The notes beneath the pieces were generated by a model. That model saw only the letters and a program-made list of their open reading frames with translations, made no database searches and was not told the origin of the DNA. A program made the position numbers and the translations under genes. A stretch of 64,000 bases of DNA from RGDT01 sp964630925. GTDB taxonomy: Bacteria; Planctomycetota; Planctomycetia; Gemmatales; Gemmataceae. This document shows positions 16,701 to 24,271 of this stretch, in pieces (the first letter of the stretch is position 1; each line of letters starts with the position of its first letter). Location of the stretch: the NCBI GenBank assembly GCA_964630925.1, contig CAZVZK010000030.1, positions 14,373-78,372 of the forward strand, written 5' to 3'.

Positions 16701-19700
16701 AGGTGCCGGGGCGCAGATTCGTGAAGGAGTAGGCGCCGGTGGAGGCCGAGGTCGTCGTCAGGCTGACCGCGTTGCCGAGGTCGTCGGTGCCGGTGAGCGT
16801 GACCGTGGCGCCGGCGATGCCGGCCTCGGTGCCCTGCTTAATGCCGTCGTTGTTCGTGTCCGCGTAGACGAAGCCGGACAGCGAGGCGTTGGCGGCCACG
16901 ACGGCGGGGTTCTTGTAGTGGCTGAGGTCGCAGTCGGTGGCGCCGGGGGCGGTCACCGTGGCCAGGTTCTTGTACACACCGGGCAGGACCGTGTTGACCT
17001 TCACCTTCTCGACCTTGAACTGGTCCTCCGGGGTCGTGTCGCCCGGGTCGGCGGCGATCACCAGGACGTTGCCGACGAAGCCCCCGGCGTTGAGGTCGGC
17101 CAGGCGCGCGGCGGTGAGGGTCGTCGAATTGACCTCGGTGAAGCCGAGGCCCGAGAGGACGGTGTCGGACAGCTCGGGCAGGGTGGCGTAGGCGTTCGGG
17201 AGGGTGCCGATCCACACCTTCAGGTCGCTGTCGCTGACGACGTAGCCGAGGTACGCCGAGTCCACCACCACGCTCTGGTCGAAGGCGAACAGGATGTAGT
17301 TGTCGCGGCCGATGTTGTCCACCGTGTGCTTGTTGCTCGACCCGTCCCCCTCGCCGGAGTCGGTGACCCCCAGGCCGCCCCCGTAGGCGCCCAGGTAGGC
17401 GTCCGCCCACGCCCCGCTCGCCTTGTCACGGCTGAACGCGGTGGCCTTGAGGTTGACCGAGCCGGCGGCGTACGAGCGCACGTTGCCGTCCGACCCGTCC
17501 AGGGGCGAGCTGCCGGAGAAGTCGAACGTGGCCGCCGCCCCCAGGCCGCTGGACAGGGCCTGGACGGTGCCGGTGGCCGTGAACACCCACACCTCGCCCG
17601 GCTCGAGGAAGGCGTCGGTGTCGCCCGTGTCGTAGCTCAAGAAGGTGATCCCGCCGTTGGTCGTCGAGAGGTCGTCGGCGGTGGTGTCGGTGGTGCCGGC
17701 GTCGTCGGTGATGACGACGTCGGCCCTGGCGAAGGGCGTGTCCCCGGTGTTGGTCACCTGGTAGGTCCAGGTGACGGCCGAGCCCGCGGTGAGGATCGGC
17801 ACGCCGGCCCCGTCCGGGGTGTCCTCGTTGTTGTAGGTCGGGTCCGTCGTGTTCGAGTTGGTCGGGCCGTCGGTCTTCTTCTCGATGTCGATCTTCGGGC
17901 TCTTCGGCAGCTCGCCGAAGTTGTTGTTGACGCCGTTGACGCCGGCGACCAGCGAGATGGTGGAGAACTGGTCGTTGGTCGTGGTGCCGTTGCCGGGGGT
18001 GCCCTGCGTGTCCTTGCCGTCGAGGTAGGCGGACGGCTGGGTCTCGGTGATCGTGTAGGTGCCGGGGCGCAGGCCGGTGAACTCGTAGTAGCCCACGGAG
18101 TTGGTTGTGGTGCTGGCGCTGACCGGGTTGCCGAGGTCGTCGGTGCCGGTGAGCGTCACGGTGACGCCGGAGATGGGGGACTCGGTGCCCTGGAAGGTGC
18201 CGTCGTTGTTGGCGTCGAGGTAGACGTAGCCCGACAGCGAGGCCGGCTGGAGGACGTTGATCGTTGCCGTCGCCGTGTCCGTGTCCGTGTTGTTCTCGTC
18301 GTCCTTGCCGGTGGCCACGACGGTGTTCGTCCACGCGCCGGAGACGTTCGGCGCGGACGTGGACCAGGTGTAGGTCCAGGTCTCGCCCTTGTCGATCAGG
18401 TTGTTATTGTTGGTGTCGCCGCCGGCGAACGTGCCGACCACGAGGATGTCCTTGTCGTCGCCCGTGACGCCCGGCGTGCCGTTGTCGTCGAGGAGGCTCG
18501 TCAGCGTCAGCGGGTCCGTGCTCGCCGCGCTCTCGTTCGTCACCGTGTAGGTGTAGACCACGGTGTCGCCGGGTAGCGGGGTGGAGACGCTGGCGGACTT
18601 GACGACCTTGATCGTCGGGGTGAGATCCTTGTAGGTCTCGGAGTCGGAGGCGGTGGCGGTGACCTCGTTGTCCGAGTCGTCGTCGTGGCCGGTGACGGTC
18701 ACGGTGTTGTCGATGGTGACGCCGGCGTTGGCCACGGGCGCGGAGTAACTCTTCGTGAAGGTCACGGACTGGCCGTGGGCGAGGACGGCGCTGCCTCCGT
18801 TGGCCGCGACGAAGGCGGACAGGAGGCTGCCCCCCAGCAGGGGGTCGTCCAGGCTGGTGACGGTGAGGGTGTCGGTGGTGGCGGCGCTGGTGTTGGTGAC
18901 CGTGAAGGAGTAGACGAGCGTCTGGCCCGCCGTCCCCTCGTTGATCGTCCCCGTGTGCGACTTCGTGATGCTCACCGACGGGGCCACGTCGTCGTAGGTG
19001 ACCGTGGCTGTCGCCGTGGTGGTGTTCGACGGCGTGTTCTCGTCGTCCTTGCCCTTCACGGTGACGGTGTTGGTGAGCGAGTCGCCCGCATCCTGGGCGG
19101 CCAGCGTCGTCGTGACATCGAAGTGGAACGACTGGCCCGGGGTCAGGACGATCGTCCCGCCGTTGGCCAGCTCGGCTTCGTCGAGGAGGTCGCCGAGCCG
19201 GTCGTCGATGACGCTGGTGACCGTCAGCGGATCGGTGGTGGAGTTGAGCGAGGAGGCCGTGATGGTGTAGGTGTAGGTCACCGTCTGGTCGCCGACGCCG
19301 CCCTCGCTGATCGAGGCCTTGTTGGCCGTCTTGGTGACGGACACCGCCGGTGCGGCGTCGAGCACCGTCACGGTGTGGTCGTCGGTGTCACTCGCCGGGG
19401 TGTTCTCGTCGTCGTGGCCGGTCACGGTGACGACGTTGGTCAAGGAGCCGGCGTTCAGCACGGGGCCGATCACCGTGAACGTGAAGCCCGCGCCGGGGGC
19501 GAGGACGATGGGCCCGGTGTGCCCCTGCGCGACCCAGGCGTCGTTGGCCTTGGCCGTCAGATCGCCCAGCTTGTCGTCCACCACGCTGGTGATGGTGACC
19601 GGGTCGGTCGGCGAGCTGTTGTTGGTGATCGTGAAGGTCACGGTGGCCGACTGCCCCTCGTTGATCGAGATGGGGCCGGTCTTGTCCACGGTGATCGTCG

Positions 19701-22524
19701 GTGCCACGTCGGTGAAGTGGACGGTGTGGTCGTCGTCGTCCGTGGCCGTGCCGCCCTCGTCGTCGTGGCCGGTGACGGTGACGACGTTGGTGTGCGACCC
19801 GCCGACGTTGCCGGTCACGCTGGCCGTGACATCGAAACTGAAGGACGCGCCGGAGGCGAGGGTGATGGTGCCGCCGTACGCCGCCTCGGCCTCGTCGAGG
19901 AGGTCGCCGAGGACGGTGTCACTCACGTTGGTGATCGTGAGCGGGTCGGTGCTGGCGCTCGTGTTGGTGATCGTGAAGGTGTACGTGGCGTTGGCGCCGC
20001 CCTCCGCGATGGTGGCCGGGCCGGACTTCACCACCGTGAGGGTCGGCGCGACATCCAGCACGGTCAGGGTGTGGCTGTCCTTGTCGCACGCCGGAGTGTC
20101 CTCGTCGTCGTGCCCGTCCACGGTGACGGTGTTGACGATCACGCCGGCATCGAGGGACCCGGTCGTGTAGTCGAAGGTGAACGACTCGCCGGGCTGGATG
20201 ACGATGGCCGTCGCCTCGGAGAAGCCGGGCTGAGCCTGATAATCCGCCAGGGCCTCGTCGTAGAGGTTGGGGATCACGTCGTCGTTGATCGCGGTGATCG
20301 TCACCGGGTCCGTCGCCGAGCTGTTGTTGGTGATCGTGAAGTAGTAGGTGTGTGTCTGACCCTCGTTGATGGAGGCCAGGCCGGACTTGACCACGGTGAT
20401 CGAGGGGGGGTCGTCGCCGAAGTTGAGCGTGTGGTCGTCGGTGTCGCTGGCCGGGGTGTTTTCGTCGTCGTGGCCGGTGACCGTGACGACGTTGGTGATC
20501 GTGTCGCCGGCGTTGCCATCGACCGTCGCCGTCTTGGTGAAGGTGAGGCTGGCGCCGGGTGCCAGGACGATGACCGAGGCGCCGGAGTTGCCGGGGAGGA
20601 GCTGGTACGCGGCCAGGGCGTCGGCCGTCAGGTCGCCCAACTTGTCGTCGGACACGCTCGTGACGGTGACGGGGTCGGTGCTGGACGGGCTGGTGTTGGT
20701 GATCGTGAAGGTGTAGGTGACCTCGGTGCCGTCGGTCTCCTCCAGCGTGCCGGGGCCGGTCTTGACCACGTTCAGGGTCGGGTTGACGTTCAGGACCGTC
20801 AGGGTGTGGTTGTCCTGGGCGCTGGTCGAGTTGTTCTCGTCGTCCTTGCCGGTGACGGTGACCGTGTTCACCACGGTGCCCGCGTCGTAGGCGACGGTGG
20901 TGGAGAACTGGAAGGTGAAGGTGCCGTTGGGCTGGAGGACGATGTCATTGCCGCCGTTCACCAGCTTCGCCGCCGGGAGCAGGTTGCCCAGCACGTCGTC
21001 GGTGATCGAGGTGATCGTGACGGGGTCGGTGCTGGCGCTGGTGTTCGTGATCGTGAAGGTGTAGGTGGTGGTGCCGCCCTCGAGGATCGTGGCGGCGCCG
21101 TCCTTCGTCACGGTGATCGTCGGGAGGACGTCGGTGAAGGTGGCGGTGTGGTCGTCGTCGTCGGTCGCGGTGTCGTTCTTGCTGTTGTGGCCGGAGACCG
21201 TGACGACGTTGGTGAGCGAGGTGCCGGCGTTGCCGCTGATCGTGGTGTTGTAGTTGAAGGAGAAACTGGCTCCGGTTGCCAGGACAATCGGGGTGTTGCC
21301 GTTGGCTAGCAGCGCGGCCGCCGTCAGATTGCCGAGCTTGGTATCGACGACGCTGTCCACGGTGACCGCGCCTGCGCTCGCCGGGCTGGTGTTGGTGATG
21401 GTGAACGAGTAGGTGGTGTTGGCGCCGCCCTCGCCGACGCTGGCCGGGCCGGACTTGATCACCTGGATCGTGGGGAGCGCCCTGTTGGCGAAGTTGAAGA
21501 GATCGGTGGTGATCATGCCCTGGGCGACGGTGAATGAGCCGAGCGGGGCCGTCGTGTTGTTCAGGAAGAACGCCCTCTCGTCCTTGCCCGCCGACTGGCT
21601 GAGGTAGTAGTTGGCCGCGGCGAGGACGTTGGGGTTCGCGGTGGACAACACCTGGAAGTTGCCGTTCAACAGGTCCGGGGTGCTGTCGTACTCCAACTCC
21701 CACATCGCCAGGGCTAGGCCGGCGCCGTTCACGGAGGCGTTGTTCTGCGGGCCGCCGGGCTGAAGGAACCGGCCATAGTGGTTGTACAGGTAGCCGATCT
21801 GGCCGAGGTTCGTCGTTAGCGTCGTCGTGTTCGGCGTCGTGCTCGGCGTGAGCACGTACGGCGTGGAGCCGGAGAAGTGGAACAGATCGGTGCAGAGGCT
21901 GAGGATGCTGTGGGAGTTGCCCGCGTTGCCCGTCAGAGCTAAGTTCAACTGGTGGACGGTGGTCCCACTCCCCGCCCAGCCCCCGCTGGGTTGGAAGTTG
22001 AAGGGGCTCGCCGCGTTGTTCGCTGACGCCAGGAGTTGGAACTTCGCCGACTCATAGGGGGAGTAGGGCGCGGCGCCCTGCTGAATGGTGATACTCTGCG
22101 TGCCGGGGTCATACACGGTCACGTCGATGCCGGCCCCGCTGAGAGTGCCGGAGTTGATCGTCGATTTCACCTCCCCGAGGGCCACGAAGCCGGGAGCGCT
22201 CTCGGTGAGCCGGTAGTTGCCGGCCGCGACGTTGTCGAACCTGTAATACCCATCGACGTTCGTGGTGGCCGTGAGGTCACCGCCGCCTGCCAAGGGGCTG
22301 AGCGTAATGGTGGCCCCGACCTTGGCAGTGTCGGTGCCTTGGTCGTAGGCGTTGTTCGCGTTGTTGTCGATGAATGCGTAACCCTGGAGGAAGCTCGCCG
22401 CGAGCAAGGTCCTGTCCTCGAGCGCTTCCAACCGCAAGGGGAGCACGTGCCGGCCCTTCCGCAGGCTCGTCGTTGTTCGCGTTTCCGTGCTGTGGAACAG
22501 CGACTTCAGCTTCTTCCAGACCAT
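13711..22524 (-). CDS. Giant LEPR-XLL-like surface protein with matrixin-type protease
   Basis: A 2,937-residue protein. Residues ~1-45 are basic and end in LRLEALEDRTLLA, the LEPR-XLL-type N-terminus of planctomycete surface proteins. Residues ~48-130 resemble an SdrD-B/Cna-B module. Residues ~130-345 hold a TQXA-like region (LSLCTDLFHFSG, GLALAMWELEYD) lacking an obvious thioester Gln. Nine ~120-residue DUF11/CARDB-like repeats span ~348-1425 (motif TITNTSxSTDPVTITSxxDD). Further SdrD-B modules lie near 1426, 1878, 1995 and 2228, and a GYWQNKNGQALI module near 2353. A matrixin-type zinc protease follows with HEIGHAIGFGHS (H2662, E2663, H2666, H2672) and a Met-turn STMFPYLG. The tail is Ala/Pro-rich and ends in one hydrophobic helix. 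The start follows GGAGAAATTGCG. No VPEID tail is present. A secreted adhesin or sheath protein with self-processing activity is inferred. Confidence 0.82.
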   Translation of the reverse strand: MVWKKLKSLFHSTETRTTTSLRKGRHVLPLRLEALEDRTLLAASFLQGYAFIDNNANNAYDQGTDTAKVGATITLSPLAGGGDLTATTNVDGYYRFDNVAAGNYRLTESAPGFVALGEVKSTINSGTLSGAGIDVTVYDPGTQSITIQQGAAPYSPYESAKFQLLASANNAASPFNFQPSGGWAGSGTTVHQLNLALTGNAGNSHSILSLCTDLFHFSGSTPYVLTPSTTPNTTTLTTNLGQIGYLYNHYGRFLQPGGPQNNASVNGAGLALAMWELEYDSTPDLLNGNFQVLSTANPNVLAAANYYLSQSAGKDERAFFLNNTTAPLGSFTVAQGMITTDLFNFANRALPTIQVIKSGPASVGEGGANTTYSFTITNTSPASAGAVTVDSVVDTKLGNLTAAALLANGNTPIVLATGASFSFNYNTTISGNAGTSLTNVVTVSGHNSKNDTATDDDDHTATFTDVLPTITVTKDGAATILEGGTTTYTFTITNTSASTDPVTITSITDDVLGNLLPAAKLVNGGNDIVLQPNGTFTFQFSTTVAYDAGTVVNTVTVTGKDDENNSTSAQDNHTLTVLNVNPTLNVVKTGPGTLEETDGTEVTYTFTITNTSPSSTDPVTVTSVSDDKLGDLTADALAAYQLLPGNSGASVIVLAPGASLTFTKTATVDGNAGDTITNVVTVTGHDDENTPASDTDDHTLNFGDDPPSITVVKSGLASINEGQTHTYYFTITNNSSATDPVTITAINDDVIPNLYDEALADYQAQPGFSEATAIVIQPGESFTFDYTTGSLDAGVIVNTVTVDGHDDEDTPACDKDSHTLTVLDVAPTLTVVKSGPATIAEGGANATYTFTITNTSASTDPLTITNVSDTVLGDLLDEAEAAYGGTITLASGASFSFDVTASVTGNVGGSHTNVVTVTGHDDEGGTATDDDDHTVHFTDVAPTITVDKTGPISINEGQSATVTFTITNNSSPTDPVTITSVVDDKLGDLTAKANDAWVAQGHTGPIVLAPGAGFTFTVIGPVLNAGSLTNVVTVTGHDDENTPASDTDDHTVTVLDAAPAVSVTKTANKASISEGGVGDQTVTYTYTITASSLNSTTDPLTVTSVIDDRLGDLLDEAELANGGTIVLTPGQSFHFDVTTTLAAQDAGDSLTNTVTVKGKDDENTPSNTTTATATVTYDDVAPSVSITKSHTGTINEGTAGQTLVYSFTVTNTSAATTDTLTVTSLDDPLLGGSLLSAFVAANGGSAVLAHGQSVTFTKSYSAPVANAGVTIDNTVTVTGHDDDSDNEVTATASDSETYKDLTPTIKVVKSASVSTPLPGDTVVYTYTVTNESAASTDPLTLTSLLDDNGTPGVTGDDKDILVVGTFAGGDTNNNNLIDKGETWTYTWSTSAPNVSGAWTNTVVATGKDDENNTDTDTATATINVLQPASLSGYVYLDANNDGTFQGTESPISGVTVTLTGTDDLGNPVSASTTTNSVGYYEFTGLRPGTYTITETQPSAYLDGKDTQGTPGNGTTTNDQFSTISLVAGVNGVNNNFGELPKSPKIDIEKKTDGPTNSNTTDPTYNNEDTPDGAGVPILTAGSAVTWTYQVTNTGDTPFARADVVITDDAGTTDTTADDLSTTNGGITFLSYDTGDTDAFLEPGEVWVFTATGTVQALSSGLGAAATFDFSGSSPLDGSDGNVRSYAAGSVNLKATAFSRDKASGAWADAYLGAYGGGLGVTDSGEGDGSSNKHTVDNIGRDNYILFAFDQSVVVDSAYLGYVVSDSDLKVWIGTLPNAYATLPELSDTVLSGLGFTEVNSTTLTAARLADLNAGGFVGNVLVIAADPGDTTPEDQFKVEKVKVNTVLPGVYKNLATVTAPGATDCDLSHYKNPAVVAANASLSGFVYADTNNDGIKQGTEAGIAGATVTLTGTDDLGNAVSLTTTSASTGAYSFTNLRPGTYTLTETQPAGYLDGKDTVGTPGGTTTNDKFSAIVLGAGVNGANNNFGELKPASISGNVFDDCYADGVKYGPDEPGLQGFVVYLDANGNNQLDSGEASTTTDAYGDYSFADLLAGTYKVREVLKPGWRQTTANPADVVLATGGSKTGVDFGNAADKAALSNITYVINGTTTVTDLRDNVHQGDTVTVHFTVAAGVTGIEVALVSYVAPAATFDASTAYLQRVYKVDTGIFAAGEHSLTVEVPNCYFQIDFITGCVIETFGAPGSTGFYTPQGRLISADNGGTQSCNTGSLSGFVFVDANNNGTKDSGEAGIGGVTVMLTGTTDAGASVSLTRVTAADGSYSFTGLQEGTYTVTETQPAGYLDGKEQLGTLGGTKGADVFSSIDVRMNDRGLNYNFGELLASKAVSSGDTATIGYWQNKNGQALIKSLNGSSSARELSKWLATTYPKLFGAGAGNYSMVNSDGTYKTNSQVASAYKAFFFGVTGQKTYAQIFASALATYVTSSTLAGGGFASSYGFNVTPAGIGLNTINVGTNGAAFGVANGSTISVSAALAATNAASNPGSLYKGNTANINKANAVYTSINETGDIQLFSQDSGQEASTAALLADQAVLASRQILVEVDGLDEGDAGAAEQARIGDALASLNVSLADYGVVLIDIGAGSDLAADVYIRFDTQTVFGGVEEGVLGLTSFGGAITLVTGWDWYLGSDPSEVGAGQYDFQTIVTHEIGHAIGFGHSTQAGSTMFPYLGTGETKRDLTAGDLANIHAVMETEPEPLLAAPPKGAKPAAPAGNTEAGQAAAPAIAPAGPAAGTSAQAPAAGLANFLAAQASPATAFTASPAGNAPFASASWAPAVSPIQAAVPSASAFQGSVSYFGGGAHEAALSGPGLTAQASAPRGPEGVAPRVDSTQQRHDADVAFQAMRGEDSLPAWLSLADVTEAAPDAAASDACFACWQPETQEAGGRRSAGLVGALSAVALSAAAVSALHRGTAGTRRPGLPAAK

Positions 22525-22740
22525 CGCAATTTCTCCGGTCGTTGTATCTGGTGAAGCTTCCTGCCGGCCTCTAGGCCCGGAAGCGGTACTCGGGATCCAG
22601 CGGCCGGACCAACAACTTCGCCGAAGGGAGGATAGTCCGGCATAAATACGGCACGTTTCCGGCGTGCCCTCTGGGCTTTCGATGTCGTTGGGCTCGCTCT
22701 GCGCACGGGCGTAGCACGAAGGCGAACTTGAGATCTGGGG

Positions 22741-22786
22741 AAAAAGCCGGCTCCAGGGGTGGCAGGGACATCAGCCCCTGGAGCCG
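22741..22786 (-). terminator. Intrinsic terminator of the VPEID-tail gene
   Basis: A 12-bp perfect stem (22748-22759 with 22775-22786) is followed in the minus-strand sense by GCTTTTTCCCC, giving a T-run directly after the GC stem. It starts 8 bp after the TGA at 22794. It should separate this transcript from the giant gene downstream. Confidence 0.75.
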
Positions 22787-22793
22787 CACTGGA

Positions 22794-22982
22794 TCATTTC
22801 CGGCGGAAGCGACCGGCGATGAGCAGCATCCCGCCGGCCAACAGGGCCAGGGCGCTGGTCGCGGCGGCAGGGTTGATCTCAGGCGCGCTCGGCGGATCGG
22901 CGGCCATCGCCGTGCCGGCCGTGGCCGCGAACACCAGGGCCAGGCCGATGGCCCAGGTCAGGAAACTCGTGTTGTTCTTCAT
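22794..22982 (-). CDS. Minimal VPEID-CTERM-type sorting-signal protein, 62 aa
   Basis: The ATG at 22982 follows AGGAGTCCCCG, a good Shine-Dalgarno. The protein is a signal peptide (KNNTSFLTWAIGLALVFAAT to AMA, residues ~1-27), a handful of residues (ADPPS), and then a tail SAPEINPAAATSALALLAGG continuing MLLIAGRFRRK. That tail has the APEIN motif in place of VPEID, a hydrophobic helix and a basic end, which is the VPEID-CTERM sorting-domain layout. After signal peptidase and exosortase cleavage only about ten residues would remain. It is the obvious candidate substrate of the exosortase E encoded at 11989, although other envelope genes lie between. It has its own terminator. Confidence 0.8.
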   Translation of the reverse strand: MKNNTSFLTWAIGLALVFAATAGTAMAADPPSAPEINPAAATSALALLAGGMLLIAGRFRRK

Positions 22983-23154
22983 CGGGGACTCCTGAAACGT
23001 GGTGGGAATCATGAGGCAAAACAGCCGCGCGTTCGCCGGCCGATGCTGGCCGGCAAAGGGGTTCGGCGAGGCACGAGCCAACGCTTCAGACGAGGCTGCG
23101 GATGGGGAGCCCAGCCAGGGCGTCAATGGCCGTGTGTGCGCGAGGGGTTACGCG

Positions 23155-23619
23155 TTATCGGGGAGGACGGAGCGGGCCGCCGAGGAGGGGTTCCGGCAGG
23201 AGGTTGCGCGTGGCCGCACTCCGTGCGGCCCGCCAGCCCTGGGGAGGGGAGGTCGGACAACCAGATTCGCAGACGCGGGCGGGTTCCCTGTCTGAACCTG
23301 GTTTCGCTGGGGCGTCGGGGGTCGTCGGGAGGCCTGAAGTGCGGGGCAGGAACCGGAGGTTCACGCCCTGCGCCGGTGTGGGATCGCCCCAGATCGTCGT
23401 GGGGAGAGCGCCGATCTCCGCCTGGGCGGAGCAGCTCACGACCTCGCCAACCGCCTCGAGCGGCTCAGCCCAACGGGAGGGTGGCGTCACGCGCCAGGCC
23501 GCAGGGTTCCAGCCGCCCACCGATGTGACCATGCCGGCATTAGCCTGACCACCGCCCAGGAACGGGAGGATGGCCAGGGCGGCCAGCGCGATCAAGGGGT
23601 GGGAGGTGGGGCGCAGCAA
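23155..23619 (-). CDS. Small secreted protein, unknown function
   Basis: About 154 residues from a TTG start at 23619 (GAAGGAT lies upstream). The N-terminus (LRPTSHPLIALAALAILPFL, then GGGQANAG) is a clear signal peptide. The mature region is rich in Pro, Gly and Trp (VGGWNPAAWRVTPPSRWAEP, PTTIWGDPTPAQGV) with cysteines at CSAQAE and RVCESGCPTSP, and ends LLPEPLLGGPLRPPR. No family is recognised. A short RPPR ending also occurs in the secreted protein at 29840. A sigma70-like promoter is visible about 65 bp upstream. Confidence 0.5.
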   Translation of the reverse strand: MLRPTSHPLIALAALAILPFLGGGQANAGMVTSVGGWNPAAWRVTPPSRWAEPLEAVGEVVSCSAQAEIGALPTTIWGDPTPAQGVNLRFLPRTSGLPTTPDAPAKPGSDREPARVCESGCPTSPPQGWRAARSAATRNLLPEPLLGGPLRPPR

Positions 23620-23681
23620 CGGGGACGATCCTTCAAGTTGGGAGAGTCGGGCGTTAAGGAGGGCGAGGTAGGATGGTTATG

Positions 23682-23709
23682 AGTGTATCGCCGGTTTTCC
23701 GGATTGCAA
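23682..23709 (-). promoter_or_regulatory. Candidate sigma70 promoter for the gene at 23155
   Basis: In the minus sense TTGCAA (23704-23709) is followed after 16 bp by TACACT (23682-23687). The spacer contains the small palindrome CCGGAAAACCGG. Spacing and hexamers are reasonable and the local AT content is higher than average. The implied leader is about 55-60 nt. Confidence 0.45.
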
Positions 23710-23931
23710 GCCTTCGATGGCACTTTTTTGCCTTATTGTTGGGCGGGAATTTGCCCACCCGTACATTCGGCTTGCGCTCCGCCAACACCTTGTCAGCCCG
23801 GATTACGAGCCTTGATCGCAGAAGAGACCCGAGACCGCCCGCGTCAGCGCGAAGTTTTCTCGATTTCGCGCGAACCCCTGCCCGGTGGGGCGTTCGCGGC
23901 GTCTCGCCGACCCACCGACACGCGGGCCCAA

Positions 23932-24144
23932 CCGATCACCGGACCTCTGGAGCTGGACAAAATGAGACGGGGCCGGCGTTCACGGCACAGGTGTCGGCGG
24001 TCCGCTCGACCCCCTGAAACGCAAATTCCGCCCAGGAATTGCATCTCGCGTGTGTGTCTGGGGGTCTGAAATGCAATGCAATCTGCCCCGCCCCGGCCAC
24101 ACCTCCCGTCTAATTCCGTCCAATTCACACCACCGGCTGATTGG
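23932..24144. mobile_element. 213-bp MITE-like element, copy 1
   Basis: The element is bounded by imperfect terminal inverted repeats of about 40 bp. The best-conserved inner part is TGGACAAAATGAGACGGG (23954-23971), pairing with CCCGTCTAATTCCGTCCA (24105-24122) with three mismatches. Inside is a small hairpin (GCAAATTC...GAATTGC, 24021-24042) followed by ATGCAATGCAATC. A second copy of the same length lies at 44806-45018. It has no coding capacity. It sits 127 bp upstream of the first EPS glycosyltransferase. Confidence 0.65.
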
Positions 24145-24271
24145 GCACACAACCCGAAGCCCCGCCCGGCCCGCCCATCGAGGTGCGTTGTCCCCATCGC
24201 CGGGCGGGACTACGATGATCTACCGTTGCCGCATTGGGCGGCAGGACCGATGGCCGCCGGGCCTGCCGTGC

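Noticed and set aside
12022..18576. Open frame of about 2,180 codons on the plus strand
   Set aside because: It is antisense to xrtE and the giant surface gene, which have recognisable domains and motifs. Its product is a Gly/Val/Arg/Asp-rich chain without domains, typical of a shadow frame in GC-rich DNA.
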